Source of the DNA: Leucaena leucocephala
Taxonomy: Eukaryota > Streptophyta > Magnoliopsida > Fabales > Fabaceae
Assembly: GCA_037074615.1 (NCBI GenBank)
Contig: CM073524.1
Location: forward strand, 16,569,406 to 16,633,405
Reading direction: 5' to 3'
Length of the DNA: 64,000 bases
Shown here: piece after piece, positions 21,673-33,552 of the stretch
Position numbering within the stretch: the first letter of the stretch is position 1
Layout of the letters: every line of letters begins with the position of its first letter
The notes under the pieces: model-generated
Database searches by the model: none
Seen by the model: only the letters and a program-made list of their open reading frames with translations
Told to the model about the DNA's origin: nothing
Made by a program: the position numbers and the translations under genes

Positions 21673-23363
21673 ATAAATCAAAGTCATAAGCACATGTAAG
21701 AGTACAGGGTGTCGGACCGACCCGCTATGAGAGAGCTGCATGGGTCAAGTCATAAGCTTCTCTCATATACAAGCCATGTCACTATGCCCTTTGACCTGAG
21801 ATCATCATAGATTCCTACATGACAAACGCTCAGCTTTGACCTAGTCAAAAGTCACTTTTGACCGAGTGATCATAAAGGCTATGCTCGGGCTTAGTGGTTT
21901 TTCATGCGGAGGAATGTGAATGGTCAAGATAGAATTTGTCCCTCACATTCGTAGAGAGATATTACTGGGCCCCTCGATGAGTGAGTCTGAGAAATGTATG
22001 GCCATACTCGAATGGAAGGGTAGTTCCATTTCTATATTCAGACTACTCAGGGATCGAGAAAGTAACGGTCAGGAACAGGAGGATGACGTTCTCCATGCCT
22101 CATCCTTGACCGAAATATCGTGTGACAAAAGGGACGTGATATGGTTGTATGAAAGGTTACATCGTTTATCGATCCTCATATGTTTGGGTAGTCGTAATGC
22201 CTTGCTAGAGACCGCTTACGACTTGTGGGTCAGTATAGTAACTGGCCCACTGCCAACTTCATATGGGCCTACAGGGTCGCACACAAAACATCCCAATACG
22301 AGCTATGATGTCCAGATTCATTGAATCTAAGAGATGTCTAGATTCAATGAATAATCTAGGGTGGATATATATTTTATATATATATAAATTTGTATATATA
22401 TTATATATATAATATAAGAGATATTTGTAAGATTTAATTTATAAGGATAGATTAAATCTCTATCACTTTTGAATTTGAATTTAAATGGATATGATCTATT
22501 TGAATTTGAAATTCAAATTGATAAGATATCTCAAATTTGATTTATGAGAATAAATCAAATATAATTCTGTCTTATCTTTATTTTAAATTAAATAAATAGG
22601 TGAATTAAATCTGTAGGACGGATTTAATATAAACCATATTTATTTAATTAGTTTCTTATTAAATTATGCAATATATAATATTGTATTAATTCAAAATTAA
22701 TATAAGATTAATTCTGAAGCCCGGCCCTATTAGAAGCCCGATAGCTTCCTATATATTTGACATTAGGGGCTAGGGTTCTATACATCTCTACACACACATT
22801 CAGACGTGAGAAAAGGGGGCAGGGAGAGTGCAAAAGGTTTGCAAACAAGAAACTGCCGAAATAAAGACGGTGAGGACGGAATCTCTAGAGAGCCCTAGAG
22901 GGACAAGAGGCGCTAGCACGTCGTTCGCGATTGGAACGCTGTTCGTGTGGATACCGGTAGAGGAAGCCGATCTGAGCTGTCGACTTCTTGTGATCGAACC
23001 AGACACGAAGACAGGTCGCGACCAGAACACGCTGAGGTCGTGACTATACGGGCATCTGAACGTCAGAAATCCAAAAAGAAGAGGCAGGTCGCGACTTGAA
23101 CCTGACGAGGTCGCGACTACAAACTCCAGAGACGTTAGGTTGCGACTAGAAGAAGAGTAGGTCACGACTAAAAACTCCAGAGGCGACAGGTCGCGACTAG
23201 AAGCTGAGGAGGTCTCGACTGAAAGTTCCAGAGGCGAGGAGTCGCGACTAGTGGACACTGAGGTCGCGACCAAAGCTTGACTTAAACACATTCGGTAGAT
23301 CCTGGCTGGGAATGGAAAAATTTTTAAAGTTAATTTCCGCTGCGTGTCTTCCAATTCCTTACA
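21673..23363 (+). other. Right part of copia-type LTR
   Basis: LTR sequence resumes after the viral insert. No viral or gag-pol coding is seen. It includes a 60-bp AT-rich run (22362-22420), the likely promoter near 22750 and the dyad array. A 134-codon open frame at 21920-22324 has no recognisable similarity and I do not call it a gene. Confidence 0.7.
23014..23271 (+). repeat. Five GTCGCGAC dyads, exact 22/51-bp spacing
   Basis: Ten motifs begin at 23014, 23036, 23087, 23109, 23138, 23160, 23189, 23211, 23240 and 23262. Every pair is exactly 22 bp apart and the last four pairs repeat every 51 bp. The linker between pairs keeps AACTCCAGAG-like sequence, while the 12 bp inside a pair varies. 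This is the cleanest array in the window. Confidence 0.9.
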
Positions 23364-24582
23364 TCAACTATCCTGGATATAGCTCTTTTGTATATTCTTT
23401 CCTGGCTCATGACTAAGGCTTGGGGCATTTATCCTCTTATACTTATGGACAACTCATTACACTTGTGAGTAGTGTCCATTTCTTTCATATCTTATTCCAC
23501 AGAATTCTGATGTAATTCTGGGGTCTACTTCACTCTTCTTACACTTTGCTAATCTCTCAGGAGAAATATTTTCTTCTGACTTTCTTTCTCCTGATACGAG
23601 ATCATAACCCAGATAACTTCTCTGACTTTTCTTAACTGTGCTCATAACTTCATGCATTTATGCCAAACCTTTGTGGCATTTTTTTCTTATCCCTTCTTAG
23701 GGCTTATCTATTGTTAGGCTACTCTTGCCTTAGCACCTCTAGATTACTCTTTGTATAACTTTAGGCCCTAGCAACCTCTTTCTTATAGAACTACGTTCTA
23801 TCTTTGCTTTGCCTTAGACCCTCTTTTCTAGGTCTCTCTGGCCTTTTAATCTCTCATGACTTGTTATAATGACCACTTTCTTTAGATCAGAAAAGAACTC
23901 TTCATTATCCACATCATTATCTAGTCTTATAGTTCCTTACAGCTCAGTCGCCCTTACCGCTATGGTTCTTCATAACCATTCTTAGGGTCGTCCTTAGGGA
24001 ATATTGAAGACTCCGTATGGGGTAAGAGCAAATACCTTTCCTAGGGATATCAGCATTCTTAGGGCAACCTCTTGCAAAGTGGCCTTTCTCACCACAACTG
24101 CTTTGCCCTGCTTGACACTCCCATGTGCCAATGTTCTTTCTACCATTTTGACATCTCTGCTCTCCAACCCGATCATTACTTTGATCAGTCCCCTGTCTGA
24201 ACTACTGCCTCTTTCTCTTGCTATTGGTTCCACACCTTGAGCTACCTCCCAGAGTGCTCTTAGCCAATGCTTTTCTATTCTCTATTCATAGGGAATTCTC
24301 TTTTCTACTTCTCAGGCATACTTCTACAAAACTTTGAATATCAGTACTCAGATTTGTACTTAGACTCCGTCTTTGTTAAGGAAAAACTAAGTTCAGTCTG
24401 CCTATAATAGAGGTTATCTAAGGAAAACCATGGTAAGATACTTTCTCTGGGTGAGTTTATCAACTAGTGAAGCTTCCTCACCTTAACTTCGTCTTTGGCA
24501 TTTATCTTCAAAGAGATGCTACGTTGTACTCACATCTCATGGCTCATTACTTTCCTTAGGCTAGGTCTACTACGACCTCGGG

Positions 24583-24712
24583 ATCTAACTGTGATCAACC
24601 GTTAGCCTCTTCAGAATCTAACTGCGACTCTGAAACTGTTAGGATCTAACTGCGACCCTGGAGCCATGCTAGGATCTATCTGCGACCCTCCAGAATCTAA
24701 CTACGATTCTGT
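24583..24712 (+). repeat. ATCTAACTGCGA array
   Basis: Five copies of (A/G)ATCTAACTGCGA with variants begin near 24583, 24616, 24644, 24674 and 24695. They are partly complementary to flanking CCTNG-type bases. Equivalent arrays exist at 33430-33552 and 39636-39776. Confidence 0.65.
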
Positions 24713-26212
24713 TGTACTGTATATCTCCCGAAGATTTTAAACCAACAGACTAGGTTATAAGGTTAACTGCTTCCACCTGTTGATAACTCCATAAATAAAT
24801 ATTTAGTAGCCTCATATTATTTCCCCAGACTTTACTTATTTTCTCTCTTACTCAGGAGTTCCTTCTCATCTTTCTTACTTTACTGTGGCTTACCATGCCC
24901 TGTGCCATCATGGTCTAACCACTTGCCATTGCATTCTATTGCTATGGCCTCATCATAACTTCTCATTTCCATCTGTACTCTAACTACGAGCAATCTGTAC
25001 CAGATCCAACTCTTATCTGAAGAGTGATCTATACTCATCTAAATCTAGCTCTATCTGAGAGCCACCTGTTTCAGATCCAACTCTTATCTGAAGAGTGATC
25101 TAGAAACAATCGCTTTACTGTTATCTGTTACTCTTTCTGTACATCATTCATTTCATTAGAAATGGCCCTGAGTACTGTATTCACAAGCCTATAGAAATAC
25201 CTGAGTAACCTCAATCATACATCATATCATATCTTATCATCCCATAAACTGAGACTATCTATCATCCTCAATACTATTACATGTCACATGGTATGGGAGC
25301 AACATACTGTCTCATAACTTTCTCATCTCATATGTGTACTCACATATACTCTACCCTGCATACACTGCAAAAAGGGGAGTATCCATTCATCATAGCATAC
25401 TCTAACATGCATGTTATCATTTGACAACTGCAAGGAGATGCAACTATCAAATCTTATGGCAACATAAGCCATATAATCTTCATATTTTGCTCAACCATCC
25501 ATCAGACATTGTAATAATCTAAGTAAACCTCAAAACGTATTTTCCTTATCATACTACCTATCATATCCTTGATTATTCATCCTGAAACAACTATCTATGT
25601 CACTTAGGCTGCCAAGCTACTCTCTTACCAGGGTATAGACTCAACCCTTCATTACTTTATCTCATATAGGATATAAGGGAGTCACTTTATCTCTTAACTG
25701 TGGCTACCTCTTTACTATCTCTTAACTTCTTCTATTTATCCATTAGTCCCAGTCTATTCTTGACCGGACTATGGTTACTTATTGGTCTTTCTTTTGATCC
25801 TTAATCCTCATGGATCTCATTCATCATTTCTCACTATTACTTTTGTTCTCTAGGGTATTCTTCCCTAGGTCTATTACTTCTCCGTGATGGAATCCCTCTG
25901 CTCAGAGAACATTTAGCTCTTTATCTATTAACCATCACATCTTTACCGTTAGGCCATGTACTAGGATCATTCCTAGGCAAATCTCATTCTAGCTTTTAGG
26001 TCTTCTATTCAGATTAGCTGAATACAACCCCTGTAACGTAGATCTACTCTTAGTTATCACATAGAGGATCTACTTTTACACCTTCTCTTAAACTGATCTT
26101 TTGTACCTCAGTACCTTTGTACTGTCTGGCTTACCATATGCTATTCAATCCTCTAGCTGATGGACTTTAGCAAGGTTATTACCTTCATTATCATATGGCC
26201 TCTGCTATCTTT

Positions 26213-26372
26213 GTTGTGACCTGAGAAACGCATAGTCGCAACTCACATGCTCTACGACTTTTAGTCGCGACTATCATACTCTACTCGTCACGACCTGGCA
26301 TTTCTGTGTCCTTTAGTCACAACCTATCTCTCATAACACCGCGACCTGGACTCCTTTCAGTCATAATATAAG
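26213..26372 (-). repeat. Decayed GTCGCGAC array next to gag
   Basis: At least seven motifs such as AGTCGCAACT, AGTCGCGACT and CGTCACGACC are readable, many with CpG-type transitions. The array lies downstream of gag in the sense of the element. Confidence 0.65.
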
Positions 26373-26589
26373 TTTTAATGCTCAAGGGTTTGACTAACCC
26401 TAACTATCTTGTATATGTTTTCTCTACTTCCTACTTTTAAAACCTATCATCATACTTATTCTTATACAAAGGCAACATACTAGGTATAGGGTAGCTCAAT
26501 AGTATGCATACTGGACAATCCAATCCAATCACATACAGGATTTATCCATTCATTAGCCAGTGGAAACAGAACACAAATAAACTCATACC

Positions 26590-27816
26590 TTAATTTGGTG
26601 CTGGAGACTTTCTTATCTCGTTGCCAGTCAGGGTATATACTCTTCCCTGAGTCGGGTATCTTTCACCTGCTGTGTTCTGTGGACACTCCCTGGCATAATG
26701 TCAGGCTTTCCACACCTATAGCATAAACCTTGACCTACTGGACAAGGCCTCGTACCATGGTCTTGACCACATTTCCTACATACATTAGGCCTTAGTCACC
26801 TACTAACTTCTCTTGGCCCACTACCTGGCCTACTTCCCAGTCTCTTATTAACTTCTGACCCATATGCTGGCCCATTTCTCTTCTTACTGTTCCCTCTTAA
26901 GGAACCTGGAGGCATCATTTTCAATGTAGCAGGCTCACTCTTTTCTGGGTATTGCACATTCTTTTCTGTGATCCTGCATACCTCTACTACTTCATTAAAC
27001 CTTCGTATCTGTCTAGGAAAAACCTTCTCCTTCAATGTAGGGTTTAACCCACGAGTTAACTTCTCAGTGGTCTACCTCTCATCATTCATACAGTTTAGGT
27101 AAGTGGAATATCATGAAAGACAGATGAACCTAGCAAGATAATCATCAAAGGGTTCTTGCTCACCCTGCTTTAATATAAAAAATTCTGCTTCACGTTCATC
27201 TCGTATTGACTGTGGAAAATATTTCTCGTTGAACTGCTCAAGAAATGTTTCTCATGTAAGTGGAATATATCTTGAGTGCAGAATCACTTCTGTATTCCTC
27301 CGTCACCTATCTGCATCTTTTCCTAGCTTATAAACTTCCAGCTGGGCTTTCCTTTCAGTATGGCATTCTAAAATCTTAAAGATTTTCTCTAACTGGCCAA
27401 CCCAATCCTCAGCTATTTGGGTGTCAAAAGTCCCTTCAAATATGGGCGAATAAAACATGGAATCGTTCCATCCATGTTTGCAGACTTTCCTGGTTATTGT
27501 TATTTCCTATAGACCCCTGATGTCTATTCATTCCAGTCTGCTCATGATCTGGCTGAGGTTCAGGTTCTACATTATTCTCTGGTACTACCTCCTTCTCAGA
27601 CTGCTATAAGCTAGCAACTGCAGCAGTAACCACCGTAGCGATATCAGAATCTCGTTCTTGATCTTGGCTAGCCTGGGCTGCCCGCATCTCATCTATCGCA
27701 TGCTGTTGCTATTCTAGCCTATCTAGAATAACTTGCATAGGGTCTATCTGACTATTAGTACCCTCTTCCTAAGGCTCTACCACTCTGGGTCTAACCGCTC
27801 TTCTTGTATTAACCAT
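26590..27816 (-). pseudogene. gag: Chromovirus-like gag, decayed, with zinc knuckle
   Basis: On the minus strand the ATG at 27816 begins MVNTRRAVRP, the usual start of Tekay-type gag. A Retrotrans_gag-like middle section follows. A zinc knuckle sits near 26690-26785 (CRKCGQDHGTRPC, then CYRCGKPD), where the His/Cys spacing is partly decayed. Several TAG/TGA codons interrupt the frame, including one about 15 codons in. The longest clean piece is 26796-27035. Gag would coat element RNA; this copy cannot do so intact. Confidence 0.75.
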
Positions 27817-28024
27817 AACTTCTACTTTTTTCTTCTAGAATTGGGAAATCCAGTCATATATATGCACAATAATCTACGTACATATGTAAAACATTTAGGA
27901 TAACCCATACCACATACCACACATCTTAACTATTTCAGAGCATTACTAAGCCAGAACCTTCTGTTCTGTACTAGAATCTTATGCTCTGAACCAGAGCCCT
28001 TTCTGGTCTATGCCAAAACCTTAT

Positions 28025-28039
28025 GCTCTGATACCAAAA
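28025..28039 (-). other. tRNA-Met PBS of chromovirus-like element
   Basis: The minus strand reads TTTTGGTATCAGAGC directly after the 5' LTR end (28040), fixing the orientation and internal start. Confidence 0.88.
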
Positions 28040-31000
28040 TGAAACATCCTTATTTTCATATGTCTTAAGGACCATTTGGTAGCATTTAGAACCACTTTCA
28101 AGATCATTGAAGTCCAATTTCTCAATCTGGAGTTTTACTCTTATCGAGTACTGTTCACTATGAAAATCCCATATGAGTGACCTGACTTCCAAAAATCATA
28201 ACTAATCCTAGCAAAAATTGAAATGAAGTGGTTCAAATTGCTACTTGAAGCTAACTCAATTATCTTTCAGGGAAAAATAACTTGTTGACCATTCATTGAC
28301 CAAGTCAACGTGTCAACTTTACTCTTCATCCCACGTTTTTCTCCCTGAATCCAGCATTCTGGTCCCAACTTTGATAATTTATATCTCCTTGTGTAGACAT
28401 CCAAATGAGTCATACTATATATCAAATCGAAGCTTGGTATGTATACTATTTACCTTTAAAATGTCATACATTTATTCATCCATTTACTATTTTTAATTAT
28501 GGGTCAAACATCCTCATGTCCCCACGGTTTACTGTTCATAGTGTTAATTTTCAGCAACCAACATTACATACATAAGCATATATCCATCATATATCAGTCA
28601 AACATGCCAAACAACAATTATTATTAATTAATAAGTTGTTTTACATCTGGCCATGTACATAAATTCTCATAACTCTATTGCATCTTTTCCTGCCTGAAAT
28701 CCGGTAGCATAACCGCTACGCTTCATCTTCAGAAAGTAACTGATCTTGTACCGATTCGGTAATTCCCGTGAGAACTACCATTCTACGTAAGTACCCAGGA
28801 AAGACTGGATGAACCGGCTAGGTCCACTCACTTCCAGCCTCCTTAGACAGTACCTACGTACACAGTACGTATCAATTCCTTTCTCTACTATTGCCATCTT
28901 GTCATAATTTCGGCAGCATAACGGCGTCTCTTAAAATTCCCAAAATTCACTTTGACATAACCTTCCCTATAATGGGTTATTTATTGGGATGAGATTCGGG
29001 GGAATCTCAGTAGCAACAATCATAACAATATATGTAATGCAGAGTGAAAGTGCTTGCTTGTGATTGTGTACAGATAAGTATGCTGCGTGCTTCCATGCTT
29101 AATAACATATGATCATAGCATTACAGCAGAGCTTCAGACATAACATATAAGAGAACAATCCAACCAAACAATAGCACAACAAATCATAAAGCCATTACAT
29201 AAAAGCTAGGATTAGTTACTACCTCAAAGGCTTAGCAGAACTCTACTATCTCTATTCTGCTTCCAGCTCCACCAGAATTTCCTTTCTTTCTTTCTTCCTC
29301 TCACTTTCTCTCTCTAGCACTTCCTCCTCTCTCTTATCCTTGCTTGGCCGTCGCATATGAATGAATGGGGGGGTATTTATAGTTTTGGTCAATGGCATTC
29401 CTGTAATTTTGAAGCCATCTTATCCTGTGGTCCTGGTTTTTCCGGAATTTCCTATTTTTCTTTATTCCTTTTACTGCATCATGCATGACATCATCTCCAG
29501 GACAGCTCATGGGACACCTCATCGCCACATTCTTCACATGTCACAATTCCTGGACACCTCATCAGCTGACTCAGCATCTCCAGTCCAATCCAGTATCGGT
29601 CCGGTCTGATTTCCCACAAACTGGACTCACCGGCTAAGATTGTGCCACGTGTCCTCAACTTTTTCTTCCTCCTTTATATTGGTGCCATGTGGCATCTTAC
29701 TGGAACCTGTCACGCCATCCAATGCTATCCAGATAAATCCAGGACTTTATCTGATCACCTCCTCGGTTATCGTGCCGACCGAGTAACTTTACTTTATTGA
29801 AACAACATTAAAATAGTATTTTAATGCCACTTCTTCCCACATACTTCATGGGCTACGTTTTTGGGCCTTGCAATATTATCTTGGGTCTCCGATCAATCTC
29901 AAGTACTCTGATGGCTCGATTCCCAAGAAACAGCCCTTGGCAAATTACCAAAATACCCCTGAGTGCCCTTTCTTGTGCTATCTTAGCCCTAAGGGTAAAA
30001 TCGTCATTTCACACCCTTCTGTACTCTGTCAGGGTATATACCGACTCTAAGTAACTTTATCTGTATGTACCTTGGCTTCTGGGCCTGTCCAGAATGACCA
30101 AAATGCCCTTCATTCATCTGTTACCCTTTAGTACAACACAGGGGCATTTTCGTAATTTTGTACTTTTCCAGGGTTTTGCCGGACACTGGCCCACCTATCA
30201 GTCCAAGGGTCTTACTGGGCCTTTGTTGGCGCCATTATTGGGCCTCTCAGGGTCTGTTACCTTCATGGCACTCATTACGAGGAATCTTCCCCTGGCCATG
30301 TTCCTCGAATATTTTATCTATTATTCACCGTTTATACACATATCCGGACACCGGCTCCTTCTGTCCAATACACTGGCCTGCAGTGTTCACGCATCCCTGC
30401 GAGTCATATCAGTCATCTGACTGAGGTCATCCGAACTCATTCAGTCCCTTTTCAAATACCAATAAATCTCCCTATCGGATACCCGGAGGCCTCACACTTA
30501 TATCTGAAATCTAAGATATCCGGGATGAATTTTTATAGCTTTTGGACGATCAGTCCATTTCTGGCTATCTGAAGTCTTCAAAAAATCCTGTATTAAGCCA
30601 GATTACCGAGCGTCACTTGCTCTCTGTACCGGTGAAATCTGTGACTGAAATGCTTTTGGGCAGTCCAAACCACTTCCAGCCTGACTTTCTTGAAATACAA
30701 TTTAGCCCCAGGGAACTTTTCTTCTGTTCATTTAAATCCCTTTTTACTTGGCTAAAATTAAACTTAAGGACCCCACATTTTTGTCTACTTTTCTTTTTTG
30801 GCCTTGAAACTTTCCATAATTGCACTTAAGTCCTTCCATTTCCTTTCTTTACTTTACTTGGTCTAGGGGCATTATTGTCTTTTCATACCTTACCAGAGTA
30901 TTCTCTGACCCTGGTCAACTATCCAGATACCCTTTCTTGACTGCCTAACCTTAGCCAAATGACCAAAATACCCTTTACTCATTCTTCAGTTATTCTATAA

Positions 31001-31567
31001 CATAAGGGCATTTTCGTCATTTTGCACATTTTTCTCGGACACCGGCCCCTCTTACCACTGAACTGATATTATGGACTGGGCCTTCCCTAGTGTCACTACG
31101 GGCCTTAGAAAACACTGTATGGCCTCTGGCCATAGTCCGATCATCTCTATTCGGACTGCTCTTCCTTTACCGATTACAACTATAAATTCCCATCTTCGAG
31201 AATTTTTACAGAAAAATCGGGACCTCAAATCAAAATTCTGTGTTGCGTCATTCAACCCGGAATCCTTTTCTCTATCTCCCGGTATTTTCAGATATTTTAT
31301 CCGGACCGGGCTATTTTTGCCTGAAAGTACGCTCCCGCGCACACTTTTCAAAAATGACCATTCTACCCTTGGTATTTCTAATTCTTTCATACACATAGAG
31401 ACCTCATATGCATATTTCACAGTTCAGTGAAATGATTAGCATAATTTTCTCTATTTTCTGGCAAAATATGGTACTCATCGGCTACCAGCCCGATCTTTCC
31501 CATAATTACGATTATGCCCTTGAATTCTCTTTCTGGCATCTCTAGGCCTAAAAATTGGGGTGTTACA
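28040..31567 (-). mobile_element. 5' LTR of chromovirus-like element
   Basis: It is 3,528 bp with ends TGAAACATCC and GGTGTTACA. It is uninterrupted and carries the empty target site (29511-29515) of the solo LTR found in the other copy. A TATA box is at 29374-29381 (minus). Confidence 0.9.
29374..29381 (-). promoter_or_regulatory. LTR TATA box
   Basis: TATAAATA on the minus strand is followed by CCCCCCCATTC and a purine-rich leader. It is identical in position to 10165-10172 of the partner LTR. Confidence 0.72.
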
Positions 31568-31572
31568 TTTCC

Positions 31573-32103
31573 TGTATCTGACCTTCACCACTCTTGGCCC
31601 ATACGGCTATCACTACTTTAGCCACTAGTCGCAACCTAGCCATCATCTCATCGCGACATAACACCTTTTGTGTTCATTAGTCGCTACCACAACATCCTTT
31701 AGTCGCGACCATAACAGTCTTTCGTCGCGACCACATCACTTTTTAGTCGCAACCAGGCTCATTCTACTCATTAGTCGCGACACCACTTACATATTCGTCA
31801 CGACCAATCCTCTCTGCCAATATTAGTCGCGACCATAATACACTCTCGTCGCGACAAACTTCTTTATCATCGCGACCTAACTGGTCAACTCTTTGAACCT
31901 TTGACCTTTACATCATCCCCAAATGGCTATTTACCCCTTGGGACTTCCACTGTTTACACATAAGTCCCCGTACCTTTACTTACTCGCAACTCAGTCCCTG
32001 AAACTCTTTGCGTTCCTCTGGGACTTCTGCTAAAAAGGGGTCTAGTAACCTCTTAATCTTAGGCTATCTCTGCATCTCTAGGCCTAAAAATTGGGATGTT
32101 ACA
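31573..32103 (-). mobile_element. Outer gypsy 3' LTR, second part
   Basis: It continues the LTR broken at 8834 and ends GGATGTTACA at 32103. Relative to the paralogue at 44027-44130 it lacks about 45 bp between two GACCTTC repeats. It carries a dyad array. Confidence 0.82.
31627..31877 (-). repeat. GTCGCGAC array in outer LTR
   Basis: Motif cores lie at 31629, 31651, 31681, 31703, 31725, 31747, 31775, 31798, 31827, 31849 and 31870. Spacings are 22, 30, 22, 22, 22, 28, 23, 29, 22 and 21, so they fall into 22-bp and 29-bp classes. Confidence 0.88.
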
Positions 32104-33429
32104 TTTCTCCTCCCCTTTAAATAAATTTTGTCCTCAAAATTTAATTAGTACCATAGCCAAATTTACTCAAAATCTGGCAAAGTACCTTATCATAAAACTT
32201 TACATCTCTTTATATCATGCTTTTCTTTTCTCTGGATCAACTCAATCAGAGTTTAAAATCTGCTTTTCTCTTATAGATCACTCACTGCACTTATGAGCAG
32301 TGCCCATTTCTTTCATAGTAAATTTTCTTGAACATTACTGTATTCGGGAATTTCTTCTAACTACTCATCATATCCCTTTCAGCAACATACTTTAAGCATT
32401 TATCTCTTATTACTTCTCTTAATATCTCGCAGACTACTTTAATATGTGCAACATTTCATCTTTCTTTTTATATAATCATATATTCTCATCATTCTTAGCA
32501 CTTAACTTCATACAGAGAGAGGACTTACGCAGCTATTCTTTCTTTACTTTGCTGCTAAACAAGAGCACCTACTCTTAAATAAGAGCATCTATGCATAATG
32601 CCTAGCCAACATATTGCAGGACTGCATACCTGTTTATGAATGCAAAGCTCTAACATCGGAGCTCAAGCATTTCTGTTCTAATTATGCACAGCTCTAACAC
32701 TTGGAGCTTGCACAGTTCTAGCATAACATATGGCCTGACATCTCATGCACGAGGGAAAACTCTCATTTTCTATTTCGTTTGTAGCATAACATTTAAACAT
32801 ATGATCCCTACAAAAGGGAAGCCTCTCTATCTGTTCATACAATGCATATTTCTCGGTGCGCATCATATTACACGTTTACCACAGTGTATCTCATTACATG
32901 CTTTTGATACTTTATCATGGCATATCTAGCCAACTCTGGCTATCTCATGGTGTAGATCACCCTTTCATAACTTATCTTGAGATACCATAAGGCTAACATT
33001 CTCTTCCTCATAGAACTGAGTTCTATCTTTGCTTTGCCTTAGACCTTTTTCTCTAGGTCTTTTCTAGCCTTTTAATCTCTTTACCCTCATATGGGGGAAT
33101 CTATCTACTCATACTCTTCTGTTCTCATTACACTGAGGATTCTCTTCTCTGCTTCTCAGGCATACTTCTACAAAACTTTGAATCTCAGTACTCAGATTTG
33201 AACTTGGACTCCATCTTCGTTTAAGGGAAAGCTAAGTTTAGTCTGTATACTAGAGGCTACCTGAGGAAAATCGTTATAAAACAATTTCTCTGGGTGAATT
33301 TATCAACTAGTGAAGCTTCCTCACCTTAACTTTGTCTTTGGCATTCATCTTCCCAAAGAGATACTACATTGTACTCATAACTCATGGCTCATTACTTTCC
33401 TTAGGCTAGGTCTAACTGCGACCTCGGGA

Positions 33430-33552
33430 TCTAACTGCGATCAACCGTTAGCCGCTTCAGAATCTACTGCGACTCTGAAGCTGTTAGGATCTAACTGCGA
33501 CCCTGGAGCCATGCTAGGATCTAACTGCGACCCTCTAGAATCTAACTGCGAT
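33430..33552 (+). repeat. ATCTAACTGCGA array giving an SNCDP-repeat frame
   Basis: Copies of GATCTAACTGCGACCCT-like units occur every 28-33 bp. One plus-strand frame (33310-33585) reads through them with repeated SNCDP units, but it is antisense to the element and ends in random sequence. I treat it as repeat, not gene. Confidence 0.6.

Larger units (their letters stand above)
13958..23363 (+). mobile_element. Copia-type solo LTR interrupted by a pararetrovirus
   Basis: It starts TGTTGGAGATTGTGCCCTAG and ends TTCCTTACA, flanked by TCAAC at 13953-13957 and 23364-23368. Subtracting the viral insert leaves an LTR of about 1.9 kb. An AT-rich repeat lies at 22362-22420, a TATA-like CTATATATT near 22750 and a dyad array at 23014-23271 in the presumed transcribed end. 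Superfamily is inferred from the terminal sequence only, since no internal genes remain. Confidence 0.85.
23369..26580 (-). other. Non-coding internal region of chromovirus-like element
   Basis: No gag-pol coding is recognisable on either strand. The sequence is related to the internal regions at 32104-35000 and (inverted) 38200-41000. It has an ATCTAACTGCGA array (24583-24712), AGATCCAACTCTT hairpins near 25001 and 25072, and a dyad-type array at 26213-26372. Pol may have been replaced by this filler, as in large retrotransposon derivatives. Confidence 0.65.
8835..31567 (-). mobile_element. Chromovirus-like gypsy element with two LTRs, nested
   Basis: It is bounded by TTTCC at 8830-8834 and 31568-31572. 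The two LTRs are 8835-13899 (3', interrupted) and 28040-31567 (5'). The PBS (minus strand, 28025-28039) reads TTTTGGTATCAGAGC, complementary to initiator tRNA-Met. The minus-strand 3' end of the internal region carries the GAACGAAATTTATTTTAAGGG-like run into the PPT seen in Tekay/Del-type chromoviruses. Internal coding is limited to a decayed gag, with no pol found. The two LTRs look very similar by eye. The element is therefore fairly young but non-autonomous. Confidence 0.88.

Noticed and set aside
21920..22324. 134-codon ORF right of the virus
   Set aside because: It lies within the copia-type LTR, opens with GTG/ATG by chance, and has no similarity or coding context.
23014..23271. CRISPR-like array of regularly spaced palindromes
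   Set aside because: The repeats are only about 8-10 bp, spacers are 12-19 bp, and the context is a plant LTR. No cas-like genes or prokaryotic features are present.
28025..28039. tRNA-Met gene fragment
   Set aside because: Only the 3'-end complement is present, directly next to an LTR, as expected for a primer binding site. No cloverleaf is present.
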